From: Sulfuricurvum sp. PC08-66
Lineage (GTDB): Bacteria; Campylobacterota; Campylobacteria; Campylobacterales; Sulfurimonadaceae
Length of the DNA stretch: 64,000 nucleotides
Assembly (NCBI GenBank): GCA_000830255.1
Contig: JQIT01000002.1
Coordinates: 425,507-489,506, forward strand
Reading direction: 5' to 3'
The position numbers and the translations under genes are program-made. The notes under the pieces are model-generated. The model saw only the letters and a list, made by a program, of their open reading frames with translations, did not search any database and was not told the DNA's origin. Below, one piece after another: positions 53,521 through 61,708 of this stretch (position 1 is the first letter of the stretch; each line of letters begins with the position of its first letter).

Positions 53521-54678
53521 CTACCGTTTGAGTTTTCGTTTCTCTTTGTACATTTTGGCGTCGGCAACTTTTTGGAGTTCAAGCAGGGTGGTACCATCCA
53601 TTCCAAGCGTCGCAAACCCGATACTCGCTCGACTGTGAATGGGTTGGTTGTCGATGGTATAAGTGGTATCTAGCGCATTTGTGAGCGTTGTATGCAGGTG
53701 CTCTAAGGCTTCATGATTTTTGCCTAGTGCCAAAATCGCAAACTCATCGCCCCCAATTCGCGCCAACACATCGGTTGGCTCGATGTGCGATTGGATATTT
53801 TCGACCACTTTTTGGAGCAAGATATCGCCTACCTCATGACCGTAGGTGTCATTGACGGGTTTAAAATCATCAAGATCAAGAAGCAAAAGCCCCACGTGCG
53901 ATTGACTCTTAATCGCTTGGGCAAATCGGGACTCAAAATAGCGACGATTTGCCGCCCCCGTGAGATAATCATAGTGCGCATGATGCTCGATGGTCTCTTT
54001 GGCAAGTTTATGCTCCTCTATCTCATCTTTGAGTTGTTCGTTGAGGATAATTGCCTGCATCGAGATGGCGGTGGTACGAAGCGCCTTTTTGAGGATGACC
54101 GCTTGCCACGTTATAGAGATAAGCAACAGCATCAAGAAAAACGAATCCCCAACAGTGATATAAAGAAACAGAAGCTTTGCAATAAAGGGAAACATCCCTC
54201 CGATATTGAGGTTGATGTAGTAGATGGGCATCGTCGTAAAGCCCAAAACCGCCACCGCTACAAGCCCCGAAAAAGAGATAAACGCCAACGTCAATGCGAT
54301 AGGGTCGTCACTAGGAAGCAAGAGCGCAGAGAGCCCCCAAACAGTGACCGCTACAAGCCCAAATATCGAGCGATTGATGGTTGCTTGGTAGAAGTTTTGC
54401 GGTGTAAGTCCTATTTTAACGATATGACGACTGTAAAAGTAAACCGCCAATGTACTTAGGACAAACAGAGCGTACCACATCCCAATGGTGCTCGAATCGA
54501 CATTCGCATAGAGCAAAATCAGCCCAGAAACCCCACCTCCAAGACTAAATGACATGAGATTGCCAAAGGAGTTTTCGAAATAGATTTTCGCCCGCTCGTA
54601 ATTGACCCGCTGGCGCATTTCCTCCGAGAGACCCGAATCAAAAATACCAAAAAAGACTGTTTTGCTTAAAATATTCAT
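53521..54678 (-). CDS. Membrane diguanylate cyclase
   Basis: The 385-residue protein has about six hydrophobic helices in its first 210 residues (for example MWYALFVLSTLAVYFYS and FIAKLLFLYITVG), a MASE-like membrane sensor. A GGDEF domain follows (about 225-385) with DYLTGAANRRYFESRF, LLLLDLDDFKPVNDTYG and the active site ARIGGDEFAIL, so it should make c-di-GMP. I see no RxxD inhibitory site in the usual place. The ATG at 54678 was chosen over an upstream ATG because it begins a more typical N-terminus. Confidence 0.9.
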   Translation of the reverse strand: MNILSKTVFFGIFDSGLSEEMRQRVNYERAKIYFENSFGNLMSFSLGGGVSGLILLYANVDSSTIGMWYALFVLSTLAVYFYSRHIVKIGLTPQNFYQATINRSIFGLVAVTVWGLSALLLPSDDPIALTLAFISFSGLVAVAVLGFTTMPIYYINLNIGGMFPFIAKLLFLYITVGDSFFLMLLLISITWQAVILKKALRTTAISMQAIILNEQLKDEIEEHKLAKETIEHHAHYDYLTGAANRRYFESRFAQAIKSQSHVGLLLLDLDDFKPVNDTYGHEVGDILLQKVVENIQSHIEPTDVLARIGGDEFAILALGKNHEALEHLHTTLTNALDTTYTIDNQPIHSRASIGFATLGMDGTTLLELQKVADAKMYKEKRKLKR

Positions 54679-54727
54679 AGCGCCAATTATAAGCAAAAGT
54701 ATGTTTAATTAGGCTAATTTTCCCTTC

Positions 54728-54776
54728 ACAAGAACGCTTGTTGGCTCATCTTTGATTAATCTTCGCTCACTATAAT
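54728..54776 (+). promoter_or_regulatory. Promoter region of the hvfABC-like operon with inverted repeats
   Basis: TATAAT at 54771-54776 lies 32 bases before the precursor start, with no good -35. Upstream are ACAAG-AACG-CTTGT (54728-54741) and GATTAATC (54754-54761), two short inverted repeats that could be regulator-binding sites. A weak -35 with repeats nearby suggests activator control, possibly by the adjacent two-component system. This is inference only. Confidence 0.4.
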
Positions 54777-54808
54777 CTCTCCACAATTTCCCCCAAAAAG
54801 GCTCTTTT

Positions 54809-55048
54809 ATGGCAAAGAACACATTAGCAAAACTTATTTTAGGTAGCGCACTCGCTGCAGGCAGTGCAAGTGTAGCAACAGCATCGATGAGCTGTGGAGC
54901 TGGCAAATGCGGCTCAGGCAAATGTGGCGGCAAAATCGCCCCAAAAGAGTCCAACACGACCCAAGCCCCTCAAGCCAAATGTGGCGCCGCCAAAGAGAAA
55001 ACGCCTGCCATGAAGTGCGGTGCAGGAAAATGCGGTAGCAAAAAATAG
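54809..55048 (+). CDS. hvfA: Bufferin/HvfA-type RiPP precursor, Cys-Gly rich
   Basis: The 79-residue protein has a signal peptide (AKLILGSALAAGSASVATA) and a low-complexity mature part with six Cys (29, 34, 39, 58, 70, 75), each followed by Gly and five preceded by Lys: repeated AGKCG/SGKCG. This is close to the EGKCG motif of HvfA-class precursors, whose Cys are converted by a DUF692 (MNIO) enzyme into copper-binding groups. The next two genes encode exactly that enzyme and its partner, which makes the assignment strong. The modified peptide would be exported to the periplasm and probably sequesters copper. Confidence 0.9.
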   Translation: MAKNTLAKLILGSALAAGSASVATASMSCGAGKCGSGKCGGKIAPKESNTTQAPQAKCGAAKEKTPAMKCGAGKCGSKK

Positions 55049-55052
55049 CCTC

Positions 55053-55874
55053 ATGAAGGGCATCCAAGGGTGCGGTCTGGGACTGCGTCGAGAGTTTTTG
55101 TTCGATGCACTTGCCTCCCAAAACTCTCCCGCATGGTGGGAAATCACCCCTGAAAATTGGATGCATATGCCCTACGCCTATCGAGAGGCGTTTGAGACCA
55201 TCGCCTCTACCAAACCGCTGGTGGCACATGGACTCTCCCTCTCGATAGGCTCTCCTGACCCTCTGGATATCACCTATTTGCTCAATCTCAAAGCTTTTTT
55301 GGATCGCTATGGCATCACACACTACAGCGAACACCTCTCCTTTAGCTCTCTGCACGGTCGTCAAACCTACGAGCTTTTGCCCCTGCCCATGACCCTATCG
55401 ATGGCGACGCATGTAGCGAACAAGCTAAAAAAAGTGCAAGATTTCTTGGGGCGAGCCGTCATACTCGAAAATGCGACCTACTACCATGTGCCCTACAGTG
55501 AGATGCGTGAGATTGATTTTTTGCTCACGGTACTTGAGCGTAGCGGTGCCAAGATGCTTTTGGATATCAACAATGTCTATGTCAACGCGACCAATCACCA
55601 CTTCGATGCCAAGCGCTTCATCGATGCTATCGATAGCCATCATGTCGCCTACATGCATGTGGCGGGACACACGCTTTATGAAGAGGAGAATCTCATCATC
55701 GATACGCATGGTGAGAGTATCATCGATGACGTGTGGGCGCTTGTAGCGCATACGTGCAAGCGTATCGATGCGCCCATCATGATAGAGCGAGACAACGATG
55801 TGCCGTCGTGGGAAGAGATGAAAGAAGAGTTCACCACCCTCCATACAATCGTAAAGGGTGCACGTGGAGCGTAG
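55053..55874 (+). CDS. hvfB: DUF692/MNIO iron enzyme that modifies the Cys-rich peptide
   Basis: This multinuclear non-heme iron oxygenase of the DUF692 family has 273 residues. Family motifs are intact: GLGLRREFL, WWEITPENWM, VAHGLSLSIGSPDPLD, YSEHLSF, LLPLPMT, ILENATYYH, LLDINNVYVNATNHHFD, HVAGH, IIDTHG and MIERD, which include the His/Asp/Glu metal ligands of the TIM barrel. These enzymes oxidise Cys in RiPP precursors. The start four bases after the precursor stop lacks a strong ribosome-binding site, so translation is probably coupled. The previous gene is the substrate, and the next is its recognition partner. Confidence 0.93.
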   Translation: MKGIQGCGLGLRREFLFDALASQNSPAWWEITPENWMHMPYAYREAFETIASTKPLVAHGLSLSIGSPDPLDITYLLNLKAFLDRYGITHYSEHLSFSSLHGRQTYELLPLPMTLSMATHVANKLKKVQDFLGRAVILENATYYHVPYSEMREIDFLLTVLERSGAKMLLDINNVYVNATNHHFDAKRFIDAIDSHHVAYMHVAGHTLYEEENLIIDTHGESIIDDVWALVAHTCKRIDAPIMIERDNDVPSWEEMKEEFTTLHTIVKGARGA

Positions 55875-55878
55875 CATT

Positions 55879-56559
55879 ATGGAGCGATTTTTTGGGCTTA
55901 TTACAGGTGCTGTGCCGCTACCTATGCCGCAAAACAACCCCATCGATACCTACAAAGCACTCATCTACCATCGATACTACGAGGTCATCACACAGACGAT
56001 GCCCCGTTTTTGCGCCCACATCGACGCCGATACGCTGCGAGAAGCTATAGAAAAGCTCATCGCCCAAGGGGTCAAAAGCCCCTATATTTGGCAACTGCCA
56101 GAGGCGTTTGCGCGCTACGTCATCGATGAGACCTCGTGGCTACAAACGCGCCCCTTTTTGGCAGATATGTTGTGGTACGAGACGACCCAAATAGCGCTCT
56201 GGATGGGTATCGATGCCAAACCACCTATCGAAGAGTTCGCATGGGAGAAGCGTTACACGCTCTCCTCTAGTGCACGTATCGCCCTGCTAAAACATGCCGT
56301 TTTTGAGGTGGAGCGAGAGGAGGAGACGGGAGCGTTTGCCCTTTTGCTCTACTACGATTTTGCAGAGCATGAGGTGCAGTTTATGCAGATTACTCCCTTT
56401 GCCTATGCGCTTTTGGAAGAGTTAGAAGGCACACTCGAGAGCGCTTTGGAGCGGGTATGTGCCCTCTACGACGTAGAGCTAGAAGAGGCTCGACCTGTAA
56501 TTACGCCGCTGTTGGCGCAGTGGGCGCACCAAGGAGTTTTGACTCCCACACAATCCTAA
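55879..56559 (+). CDS. hvfC: DUF2063 RiPP-recognition partner (HvfC/BufC type)
   Basis: This is a 226-residue protein of the kind that follows DUF692 enzymes. The N-terminus (DTYKALIYHRYYEVITQTMPRF) matches the putative DNA-binding/DUF2063 domain, which in this setting binds the precursor leader. The C-terminus has an RRE-like or phosphorylase-like mixed fold (FALLLYYDFAEHEVQFMQI). The ATG at 55879 with GGAG seven bases before was chosen; a GTG at 55858 inside hvfB is the alternative. Its last 59 bases overlap the convergent histidine kinase gene. Confidence 0.87.
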   Translation: MERFFGLITGAVPLPMPQNNPIDTYKALIYHRYYEVITQTMPRFCAHIDADTLREAIEKLIAQGVKSPYIWQLPEAFARYVIDETSWLQTRPFLADMLWYETTQIALWMGIDAKPPIEEFAWEKRYTLSSSARIALLKHAVFEVEREEETGAFALLLYYDFAEHEVQFMQITPFAYALLEELEGTLESALERVCALYDVELEEARPVITPLLAQWAHQGVLTPTQS

Positions 56560-57772
56560 AAGAGGTCACCCCCTCTTCGTGACCATACTCCAACACAAAC
56601 CCATGCGCACGTACGATATTGTGCACGATATAAAGCCCCAATCCAAACCCGTCGTGTGAATTGCTCCCCTTGGTAAAAGGCTCTGTATAGTACTCCAACG
56701 GATGCTCTAGCGCTTTACCTAGATTACGTATCGCAATCGCATTTGCCTCTACTTCGATGGTCACTTTGCCATTGGTGGCGTGGCGAAGGGCATTGTCGAT
56801 GAGATTTTTGCATGCGACACTCAAGAGTTTGAAGTTGGCGCGAATTTTGTGTTGCGTCGGCTCAAAAAGTATCGCCTCCTCATCGACCATCAAAAGCTCT
56901 TTGGCGTGCTCGATAATATCCTCGATGAAGTACTCTTTGGTGGGCATCGCTTGGTGTTGCGCCAAAAGCTCCTCGATAGCGGCAAACTCATTGATAAGCG
57001 CCTCCAATCGATAAAAAACTTTGCGCATCTGCTCATCATGCTGCGCAGAGTGGGGCAACTCCATGAGAAATTTGCCCTTGGTGATGGGGGTTTTGAGCTC
57101 ATGCATGATGTTTCGGATGAAGATATTACGCGCCTCTTTGAGACGACCTAGTCGTCTGGCACTCTCAAAAAGCGCATTGGAGAGGAGTGAGACCTCATCG
57201 CGACGACGCTTATCGACAGCTAAGACATCGAAATTTTCATACCCCAAATCGTGCACCTGCACAATGAGACGACGCAAAGGGTGCAAGCGTCGATAGGTGA
57301 TGTAAGACAAAAAGCCCATCACTATCGATACGCTGGCAAAAAAGAGCAAAATAGGCGTAGCACCAAAGTCAGGTAGCATGCTCTGGTCTTGGATAATAAA
57401 CTCATCGAGAGGGGTTTGGAAGTGCAGATAATTGGCTCTTCCGTCCCCAAAAAACGCCACCGTCATAAAAGGGTGAGGCTGTGTATCGAAAAGCTCCACA
57501 GAGGGTGCACCCAAAAGTGCCGCAATAGCGCTCTCATCGCGAATGAGCGTCAACCCCATCTCATCTAGATGGCGCGTGAAATCTTCACTCAAATGGGAGC
57601 GCAAATACTCAAAACGCACCATGTTGACAATAGGCGTATATTTGCGTCCTAGCGACTGGATATGGCGATGATGCTCCTCTTTGAGCAAGAGAAAAAGCAT
57701 CGCCACAATGAGCACAAAAGAGAGCACGAAGCTCGCCCCAAGGACGAAAAAAATCGAATCTTTATTGAACAA
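56501..57772 (-). CDS. Sensor histidine kinase, ArsS-like
   Basis: The 423-residue protein has TM1 (IFFVLGASFVLSFVLIVAML), a periplasmic sensor of about 110 residues, TM2 (ILLFFASVSIVMGFLSYI), HAMP-like linker, H-box FIRNIMHELKTPITKG and ATP motifs NLIDNALRHA and FGLGLYIV. The H-box matches H. pylori ArsS. The C-terminus ends in GAPTAPTAA, beyond the usual kinase fold, and overlaps hvfC by 59 bases. It is coupled to the response-regulator gene (11-base overlap). The signal may be a metal because of the neighbours, but this is inferred. Confidence 0.9.
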   Translation of the reverse strand: MFNKDSIFFVLGASFVLSFVLIVAMLFLLLKEEHHRHIQSLGRKYTPIVNMVRFEYLRSHLSEDFTRHLDEMGLTLIRDESAIAALLGAPSVELFDTQPHPFMTVAFFGDGRANYLHFQTPLDEFIIQDQSMLPDFGATPILLFFASVSIVMGFLSYITYRRLHPLRRLIVQVHDLGYENFDVLAVDKRRRDEVSLLSNALFESARRLGRLKEARNIFIRNIMHELKTPITKGKFLMELPHSAQHDEQMRKVFYRLEALINEFAAIEELLAQHQAMPTKEYFIEDIIEHAKELLMVDEEAILFEPTQHKIRANFKLLSVACKNLIDNALRHATNGKVTIEVEANAIAIRNLGKALEHPLEYYTEPFTKGSNSHDGFGLGLYIVHNIVRAHGFVLEYGHEEGVTSFRIVWESKLLGAPTAPTAA

Positions 57773-58436
57773 ACTTATACCCCATGCCTCGAATCGTTTG
57801 CAAATAGCGAGGGTGCTTGGAGTCGGTTTCGATTTTGTGGCGTAGGCGATTGATGATGACAGTCAGAGAGCTGGAGTTCTCATCGTCCGCACGCAATAAT
57901 GTCGTAGCGTCAAAAATCTCCTCTCGAGAGACGATAAACCCTTCGCGTTTGAGCAAAAAGAGCAACACCTCAAACTCTGCGGCAGTCAGACGAATAGGCT
58001 CACCCTCTTTGGCGATAAGCATTTTGGACTCATCGTAGGTGAAAATTTTTGCGGTGTTGGGTGTTGCAGGAGAGGCTTGGTAGCGGCGCAAAATCGTCTT
58101 AATACGCACCTCTAGTTCGCGCGGGTCGTAGGGCTTGGGCAGATAATCATCCGCACCTAGTTCCAGTGCCGCGACCTTGTCAGAGAGGTCGCTTCGCGCA
58201 GAGGAGATGATGATGGGAACCGTAGAGTGCTTGCGCAGTGCCTTGCACACTTCTAGCCCATCCAACCCTGGTAGGGTCAAATCGAGAATGACCAAATCGT
58301 ATTTTTTGATAGCCAAGGCGCTTTGCGCCAAAAAGGGATCCTCGATGGTAGTGACATGCATGCTGTAGCGTGCCAAATATTCGGTGAGCATCTGCGCGAT
58401 TTCAACATCGTCTTCTACCATCAGTATCTCTATCAT
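57762..58436 (-). CDS. OmpR-family response regulator
   Basis: The 224-residue protein has a receiver domain (MIEILMVEDDVEIAQML, phospho-Asp in LVILDLTLPGLDG, Lys in LPKPYDP) and a winged-helix DNA-binding domain (about 130-224, with FIVSREEIFDATTL and HPRYLQTIRGMGYKFV). It is the partner of the kinase encoded next and is preceded, two bases upstream, by the Spy-like gene. The likely targets are its own operon and the hvfABC-like operon on the other strand. Confidence 0.93.
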   Translation of the reverse strand: MIEILMVEDDVEIAQMLTEYLARYSMHVTTIEDPFLAQSALAIKKYDLVILDLTLPGLDGLEVCKALRKHSTVPIIISSARSDLSDKVAALELGADDYLPKPYDPRELEVRIKTILRRYQASPATPNTAKIFTYDESKMLIAKEGEPIRLTAAEFEVLLFLLKREGFIVSREEIFDATTLLRADDENSSSLTVIINRLRHKIETDSKHPRYLQTIRGMGYKFVQ

Positions 58437-58438
58437 TG

Positions 58439-58921
58439 TTACTCTCTTGCTTTTGCTTTGCAGACTTTGAATTTGTTGGGACCTACTTTTTGCAGTGCCG
58501 CATGAAATTGCTCTTTTTGCTCTTTGTCAAGGACACTATAGATAGTCTCAAAGAGTGTAGCACTCGCCTCTATCATGCGCTCTTTTTTGTTTTTGCGTGC
58601 TTCGATATAGGCATTTTTGTCGAACTTATCTTTGCCAAATGCCTCCATCGCACCCATGCTACTTTTGCGAAACGTCTCAACAGCCGCTTCGATTTTTTCA
58701 TTTTGCTCTGGGCGCAATTTCACAGCATCGAGTGCCATACGCACAGGCATCATTTCACGGTGAGGCATACCATCGTGCATCATAGGCGATTCGCCATCGC
58801 ACATTTGACCTCTAGGCTCATCACACATAGGACCCTTGTGCTCTTTGGAACCACACCCAGCCCATGCCATACTACTACCCAATGCTACTACTGCCACGAG
58901 GGCTAAAAGACCTTTTTTCAT
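58439..58921 (-). CDS. Spy/CpxP-like periplasmic protein, Met/His/Cys-rich
   Basis: The 160-residue protein has a signal peptide (LLALVAVVALGSSMAWA) and a mature N-terminus crowded with metal-binding residues: GCGSKEHKGPMCDE, GQMCDGESPMMHDGMPHREMM. A helical LTxxQ-like part follows (LRPEQNEKIEAAVETFR, VLDKEQKEQFHAALQ). Spy/CpxP/CnrX relatives bind metals or misfolded proteins and tune two-component kinases. It lies two bases before the regulator gene, so it probably acts as a metal sensor or buffer for that kinase. AAAGGAG precedes the ATG at 58921. Confidence 0.85.
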   Translation of the reverse strand: MKKGLLALVAVVALGSSMAWAGCGSKEHKGPMCDEPRGQMCDGESPMMHDGMPHREMMPVRMALDAVKLRPEQNEKIEAAVETFRKSSMGAMEAFGKDKFDKNAYIEARKNKKERMIEASATLFETIYSVLDKEQKEQFHAALQKVGPNKFKVCKAKARE

Positions 58922-58999
58922 ACGTTCTCCTTTGGAATTTGGATAGTGACATCGTAGAGGACGCGCTTTAACCATTTATTAGCACCCGCGCAATGAATG

Positions 59000-59239
59000 T
59001 TAATGCCCGCTCTCTTGTGCATGACGAATCGCGCCCGCTTTGCATCCGCTGGATACGGGAGGATGGTCTCGCAAATAGCGCAAATCTTCGAGTGTTTGGG
59101 TGAGGATACGCTTTTGCTGTGCTATGGGAAGCATCAACTCGTCTCTCTCGTTTTGCCCTAGTTTGGCATGAAAAAGTAGCTGTTCTACTTCACCATCGAG
59201 GGCTTTGAGCGCCTCTTCTATAAAACGTATCGATTGCAT
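59000..59239 (-). CDS. Short helical protein of unknown function
   Basis: The 79-residue protein is predicted to be mostly helical with coiled-coil-like heptads (IEEALKALDGEVEQLLFH, AQQKRILTQTLEDLRYL). It has one Cys near the C-terminus (SSGCKAGA) and a final HAQESGH. No signal or membrane segment is seen. The ATG at 59239 has AGGAGTCCT in front. It lies eight bases after the outer-membrane protein gene on the same strand. I do not recognise a family. Confidence 0.6.
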   Translation of the reverse strand: MQSIRFIEEALKALDGEVEQLLFHAKLGQNERDELMLPIAQQKRILTQTLEDLRYLRDHPPVSSGCKAGAIRHAQESGH

Positions 59240-59246
59240 AGGACTC

Positions 59247-60209
59247 CTAGAACTGGATATTGGGACGAATAATGAGGCGGTGGGTCTCGACACCCTCCTC
59301 TTTTAATAGACCTGTATATTTGTTGTCACTCATATAGGCATAACCGACCCCGAAGCTAAGCCCCAAGGGCTGACCCCACAACACCACGGGGAATTTTTTC
59401 TCGACAATTGCCAAAAACGCGATAGGCTCCACACTCCCCAATCGGAAGGTCGCTTTGACATCGATGGCGCTGTTATTGATTATGGAGAGCATATCTGTTT
59501 GGAAATCCAAACGACTTCTACGAAATCCTACATAATAACTGCTGACAATCTCAGGGTGCTGATGGTATTTGAGTCCTACGCGGTAGCTGTAGCTGAGTTT
59601 ATAATCTTTGAAACTACGCTTGCCTATGACCTTCCATTCGGTCTCGATACTAGGGTCGTAGATGAGAATATTATCCTTGATATGTCCATCGGAGACAGAG
59701 ACGATGAAGCCTGCATAAGCGCGGTTGCCTACAGCAATATCCTCATCGGATTGGGTAAATTTGACCGTATTACCCAAAAAAAGTGTCATCGCATAAGGCT
59801 CCTCGAACCCTACAGTGGCTGAATCGACGATATTGACACTGCCGCCCAAAATCGTCGCGCTATCATAAAAATTTCGTTGTTGATTTTTGAGATAGACCCC
59901 TAGATTGGGCAGAGGATTGTAGGAGAGCTCTAGCACCAAAAAACTAGGCGGTATCGCATGCAAAAGCAGGTGCGTGTAGAGCTCCAGCTCTGTTTTAGTG
60001 CGGTAATTTTCCATTGTTCGGTCAGTCAGCGGGATAGTGAGAGAGACATTGGTATAGTAGGCATCTAGCTCATAATCGAACTCGATATTTTCCCACATGG
60101 AAAAGGGCTTCGTCGTAGCATTGGTCTCGTGCGAGGCTACCTCTACCGTGAGATTGCCCTCACCCCAGAGACTCCACACAAAAAAAAGCATTGTGAGTAA
60201 TTGTTTCAT
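59247..60209 (-). CDS. Outer-membrane beta-barrel protein
   Basis: The 320-residue protein has a signal peptide (LLTMLFFVWSLWG), alternating aromatic/hydrophobic beta-strands (for example YKLSYSYRVGLKYH, LGLSFGVGYAYM), and ends in IRPNIQF with a terminal Phe, typical of barrel proteins. I cannot identify a specific porin or transporter family. It is cotranscribed with the small helical protein gene and sits between the metal-stress island and the hemerythrin genes. Confidence 0.75.
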   Translation of the reverse strand: MKQLLTMLFFVWSLWGEGNLTVEVASHETNATTKPFSMWENIEFDYELDAYYTNVSLTIPLTDRTMENYRTKTELELYTHLLLHAIPPSFLVLELSYNPLPNLGVYLKNQQRNFYDSATILGGSVNIVDSATVGFEEPYAMTLFLGNTVKFTQSDEDIAVGNRAYAGFIVSVSDGHIKDNILIYDPSIETEWKVIGKRSFKDYKLSYSYRVGLKYHQHPEIVSSYYVGFRRSRLDFQTDMLSIINNSAIDVKATFRLGSVEPIAFLAIVEKKFPVVLWGQPLGLSFGVGYAYMSDNKYTGLLKEEGVETHRLIIRPNIQF

Positions 60210-60233
60210 GGGGTATTATAACCCAAAAGCGCC

Positions 60234-60569
60234 CTACTTCAACACCCCTAGCACACGACTCACACTGTCGCTTTTTGCTAGCGAGAGACGCACCACGCTG
60301 GGGGAGAGTGCTTCAAGCGCGTGAGGGACTTTCGCCGCAAAATAGACCATATCACCCGCCTCTAGCATCACCTCACCCTCATCCGAAGAGATGCGCACCT
60401 CTCCTTGTAGCACCATGATAGTGATGGCTTGGGGTGCGGTGTGCTCCTTCATCGATTGACCTGTATCCATGACGATACGTATCTCCTTGGAGGTGGGTGT
60501 CTCCATGAGGCTTTGAATCTGCACCGTAGCGCCATAGGTCGCCTGCGCCACAAAACGTGCTACTTGCAT
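60234..60569 (-). CDS. Cupin-domain protein
   Basis: The 111-residue single-domain cupin has two cupin motifs: MKEHTAPQAITIMVLQGEV with a His, and GDMVYFAAKVPHALEAL. It lacks some of the usual metal ligands in motif 1 (HTAPQA rather than HxH), so its metal binding is uncertain. Its ATG overlaps the hemerythrin stop (TAATG), giving tight coupling. The paired genes face a Crp/Fnr regulator, so the pair may respond to oxygen or nitric oxide. Confidence 0.85.
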   Translation of the reverse strand: MQVARFVAQATYGATVQIQSLMETPTSKEIRIVMDTGQSMKEHTAPQAITIMVLQGEVRISSDEGEVMLEAGDMVYFAAKVPHALEALSPSVVRLSLAKSDSVSRVLGVLK

Positions 60570-60979
60570 TAGCACCCCTTGTGCATACAGATGAAACGTG
60601 CCGTCATCGTATCCATCGTCGCGATATGCTGATGTAGCCACGCAGGAATAGTCTCGAGGAAATAGCTACGCAACGCTACCTTATCGAGACGATTGCGCCA
60701 ATCGGCAATGACGAACTGCATCTCGTTAAGTGCGCGTGCATGCTCGCCTTGGTGCATAGGATAGGCAGGGAAGCCCACCTCACGCATGAGACGCTCTTCG
60801 TTGCCAAAGTGTCCGCGCGTATGCACCATCATCTCCTCTAGCACGGCATCGACCGCGTCACTATCGACCGCAGGCACACTTAGAAGCACCTCTAGACGGT
60901 TGAGTAGCTCCACCTCCTCGGCGTGAACTTGGTTCATCTCCTCGTAGGCTACTTTGGGCAATTGAGCGAAATCTATCAT
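60569..60979 (-). CDS. Bacteriohemerythrin
   Basis: The 136-residue hemerythrin-fold protein has the di-iron ligands His in NQVHAEEV, His-x3-His-x3-Glu in HTRGHFGNEERLM, His in HQGEHARAL and His-x4-Asp in HQHIATMD. Such proteins bind O2 or nitric oxide. The ATG at 60979 was chosen because AAGGAG precedes it; an upstream GTG would add 31 residues. It is coupled to a cupin gene and divergent from a Crp/Fnr regulator. Confidence 0.9.
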   Translation of the reverse strand: MIDFAQLPKVAYEEMNQVHAEEVELLNRLEVLLSVPAVDSDAVDAVLEEMMVHTRGHFGNEERLMREVGFPAYPMHQGEHARALNEMQFVIADWRNRLDKVALRSYFLETIPAWLHQHIATMDTMTARFICMHKGC

Positions 60980-61028
60980 ATCGACTCCTTTTTGGTGCGC
61001 ATTGTACGCAAAAGCGGGGTGATAGATA

Positions 61029-61042
61029 TTGACCTGTGTCAA
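61029..61042. promoter_or_regulatory. Palindromic Crp/Fnr-type operator between hemerythrin and regulator
   Basis: TTGAC-CTGT-GTCAA is a perfect inverted repeat in the 114-base divergent promoter region. It resembles FNR/Dnr boxes (TTGAT-N4-ATCAA). The neighbouring regulator has the FNR-like recognition helix ETVSR. TAATAT at 61061-61066 is a plausible -10 for the regulator gene, and the palindrome overlaps where the -35 would lie, so autorepression is likely. The match to the regulator is inferred. Confidence 0.65.
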
Positions 61043-61093
61043 TTTCGTATATTTTTGCCATAATATGCGCACTTAACCCAAGGAGCCTCTGCC

Positions 61094-61708
61094 ATGTTCA
61101 GCCAGCTCTCGCCCCATGCAGTGGCGCAACTCTCCACCATCGCCAAAAAGAGTAGCTACCCCCAAGGCACGATGCTTTTTTGGGCAGGGGAGATGCCTAG
61201 TGCGCTTCTCTTCATCCGAGAGGGGCAAATCGCTATAGTCAAACACGATGCGCAAGGCAATGAAATACCCATGGCGATTTTGAGCGCAGGTCAGATGGTG
61301 GGGGAAATGGCGCATTTTGAGGGCGTGCCTTATCCTGCATCGGCACGTGCGCATAGCGATGTAGTGGTGTTGGAGATCGCTTTTGAGGCGTTTCGACGCG
61401 ATTTTTTGACCCTGCCTGATGTCGCACTCTCCATCATCAGCTCTCTCACGCGCAAAATTAAACGCCTAGAGTACCTCATCGATAGCACCATGGTCGATGA
61501 TGCCGCCACGCGCGTGGGACGCTATCTCCTTGCCCACGAAGCGCGTCTGCCTACGCTCACCCAACGCACCATCGCGCAGGAGCTTCGCCTCGCTCCAGAG
61601 ACGGTGTCACGCATCATCGCAACTCTCAAAAAAGAGCACCTCGTCGATGTGGTACGCAAAAAACTTTGCCTCATCGATAGAGAGGCGTTGCAAAAGCGGT
61701 TGGCTTAG
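61094..61708 (+). CDS. Crp/Fnr-family transcriptional regulator
   Basis: The 204-residue protein has an N-terminal cNMP-like beta-roll (GTMLFWAGEMPSALLFIREGQIAI) and a winged helix with LTQRTIAQELRLAPETVSRIIATL. The recognition helix has Glu, Ser and Arg at FNR spacing (E-x2-SR), suiting TTGAY half sites. It has only one Cys, near the C-terminus, so there is no Fe-S cluster like FNR. It could sense nitric oxide through heme (Dnr-like) or another ligand. It is divergent from the hemerythrin-cupin pair and separated by the palindrome. Confidence 0.88.
   Translation: MFSQLSPHAVAQLSTIAKKSSYPQGTMLFWAGEMPSALLFIREGQIAIVKHDAQGNEIPMAILSAGQMVGEMAHFEGVPYPASARAHSDVVVLEIAFEAFRRDFLTLPDVALSIISSLTRKIKRLEYLIDSTMVDDAATRVGRYLLAHEARLPTLTQRTIAQELRLAPETVSRIIATLKKEHLVDVVRKKLCLIDREALQKRLA

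Noticed and set aside
54809..55048. Metallothionein as explanation of the Cys-rich peptide
   Set aside because: It has a signal peptide and is followed directly by the DUF692 and DUF2063 genes, which point to a modified, exported RiPP.
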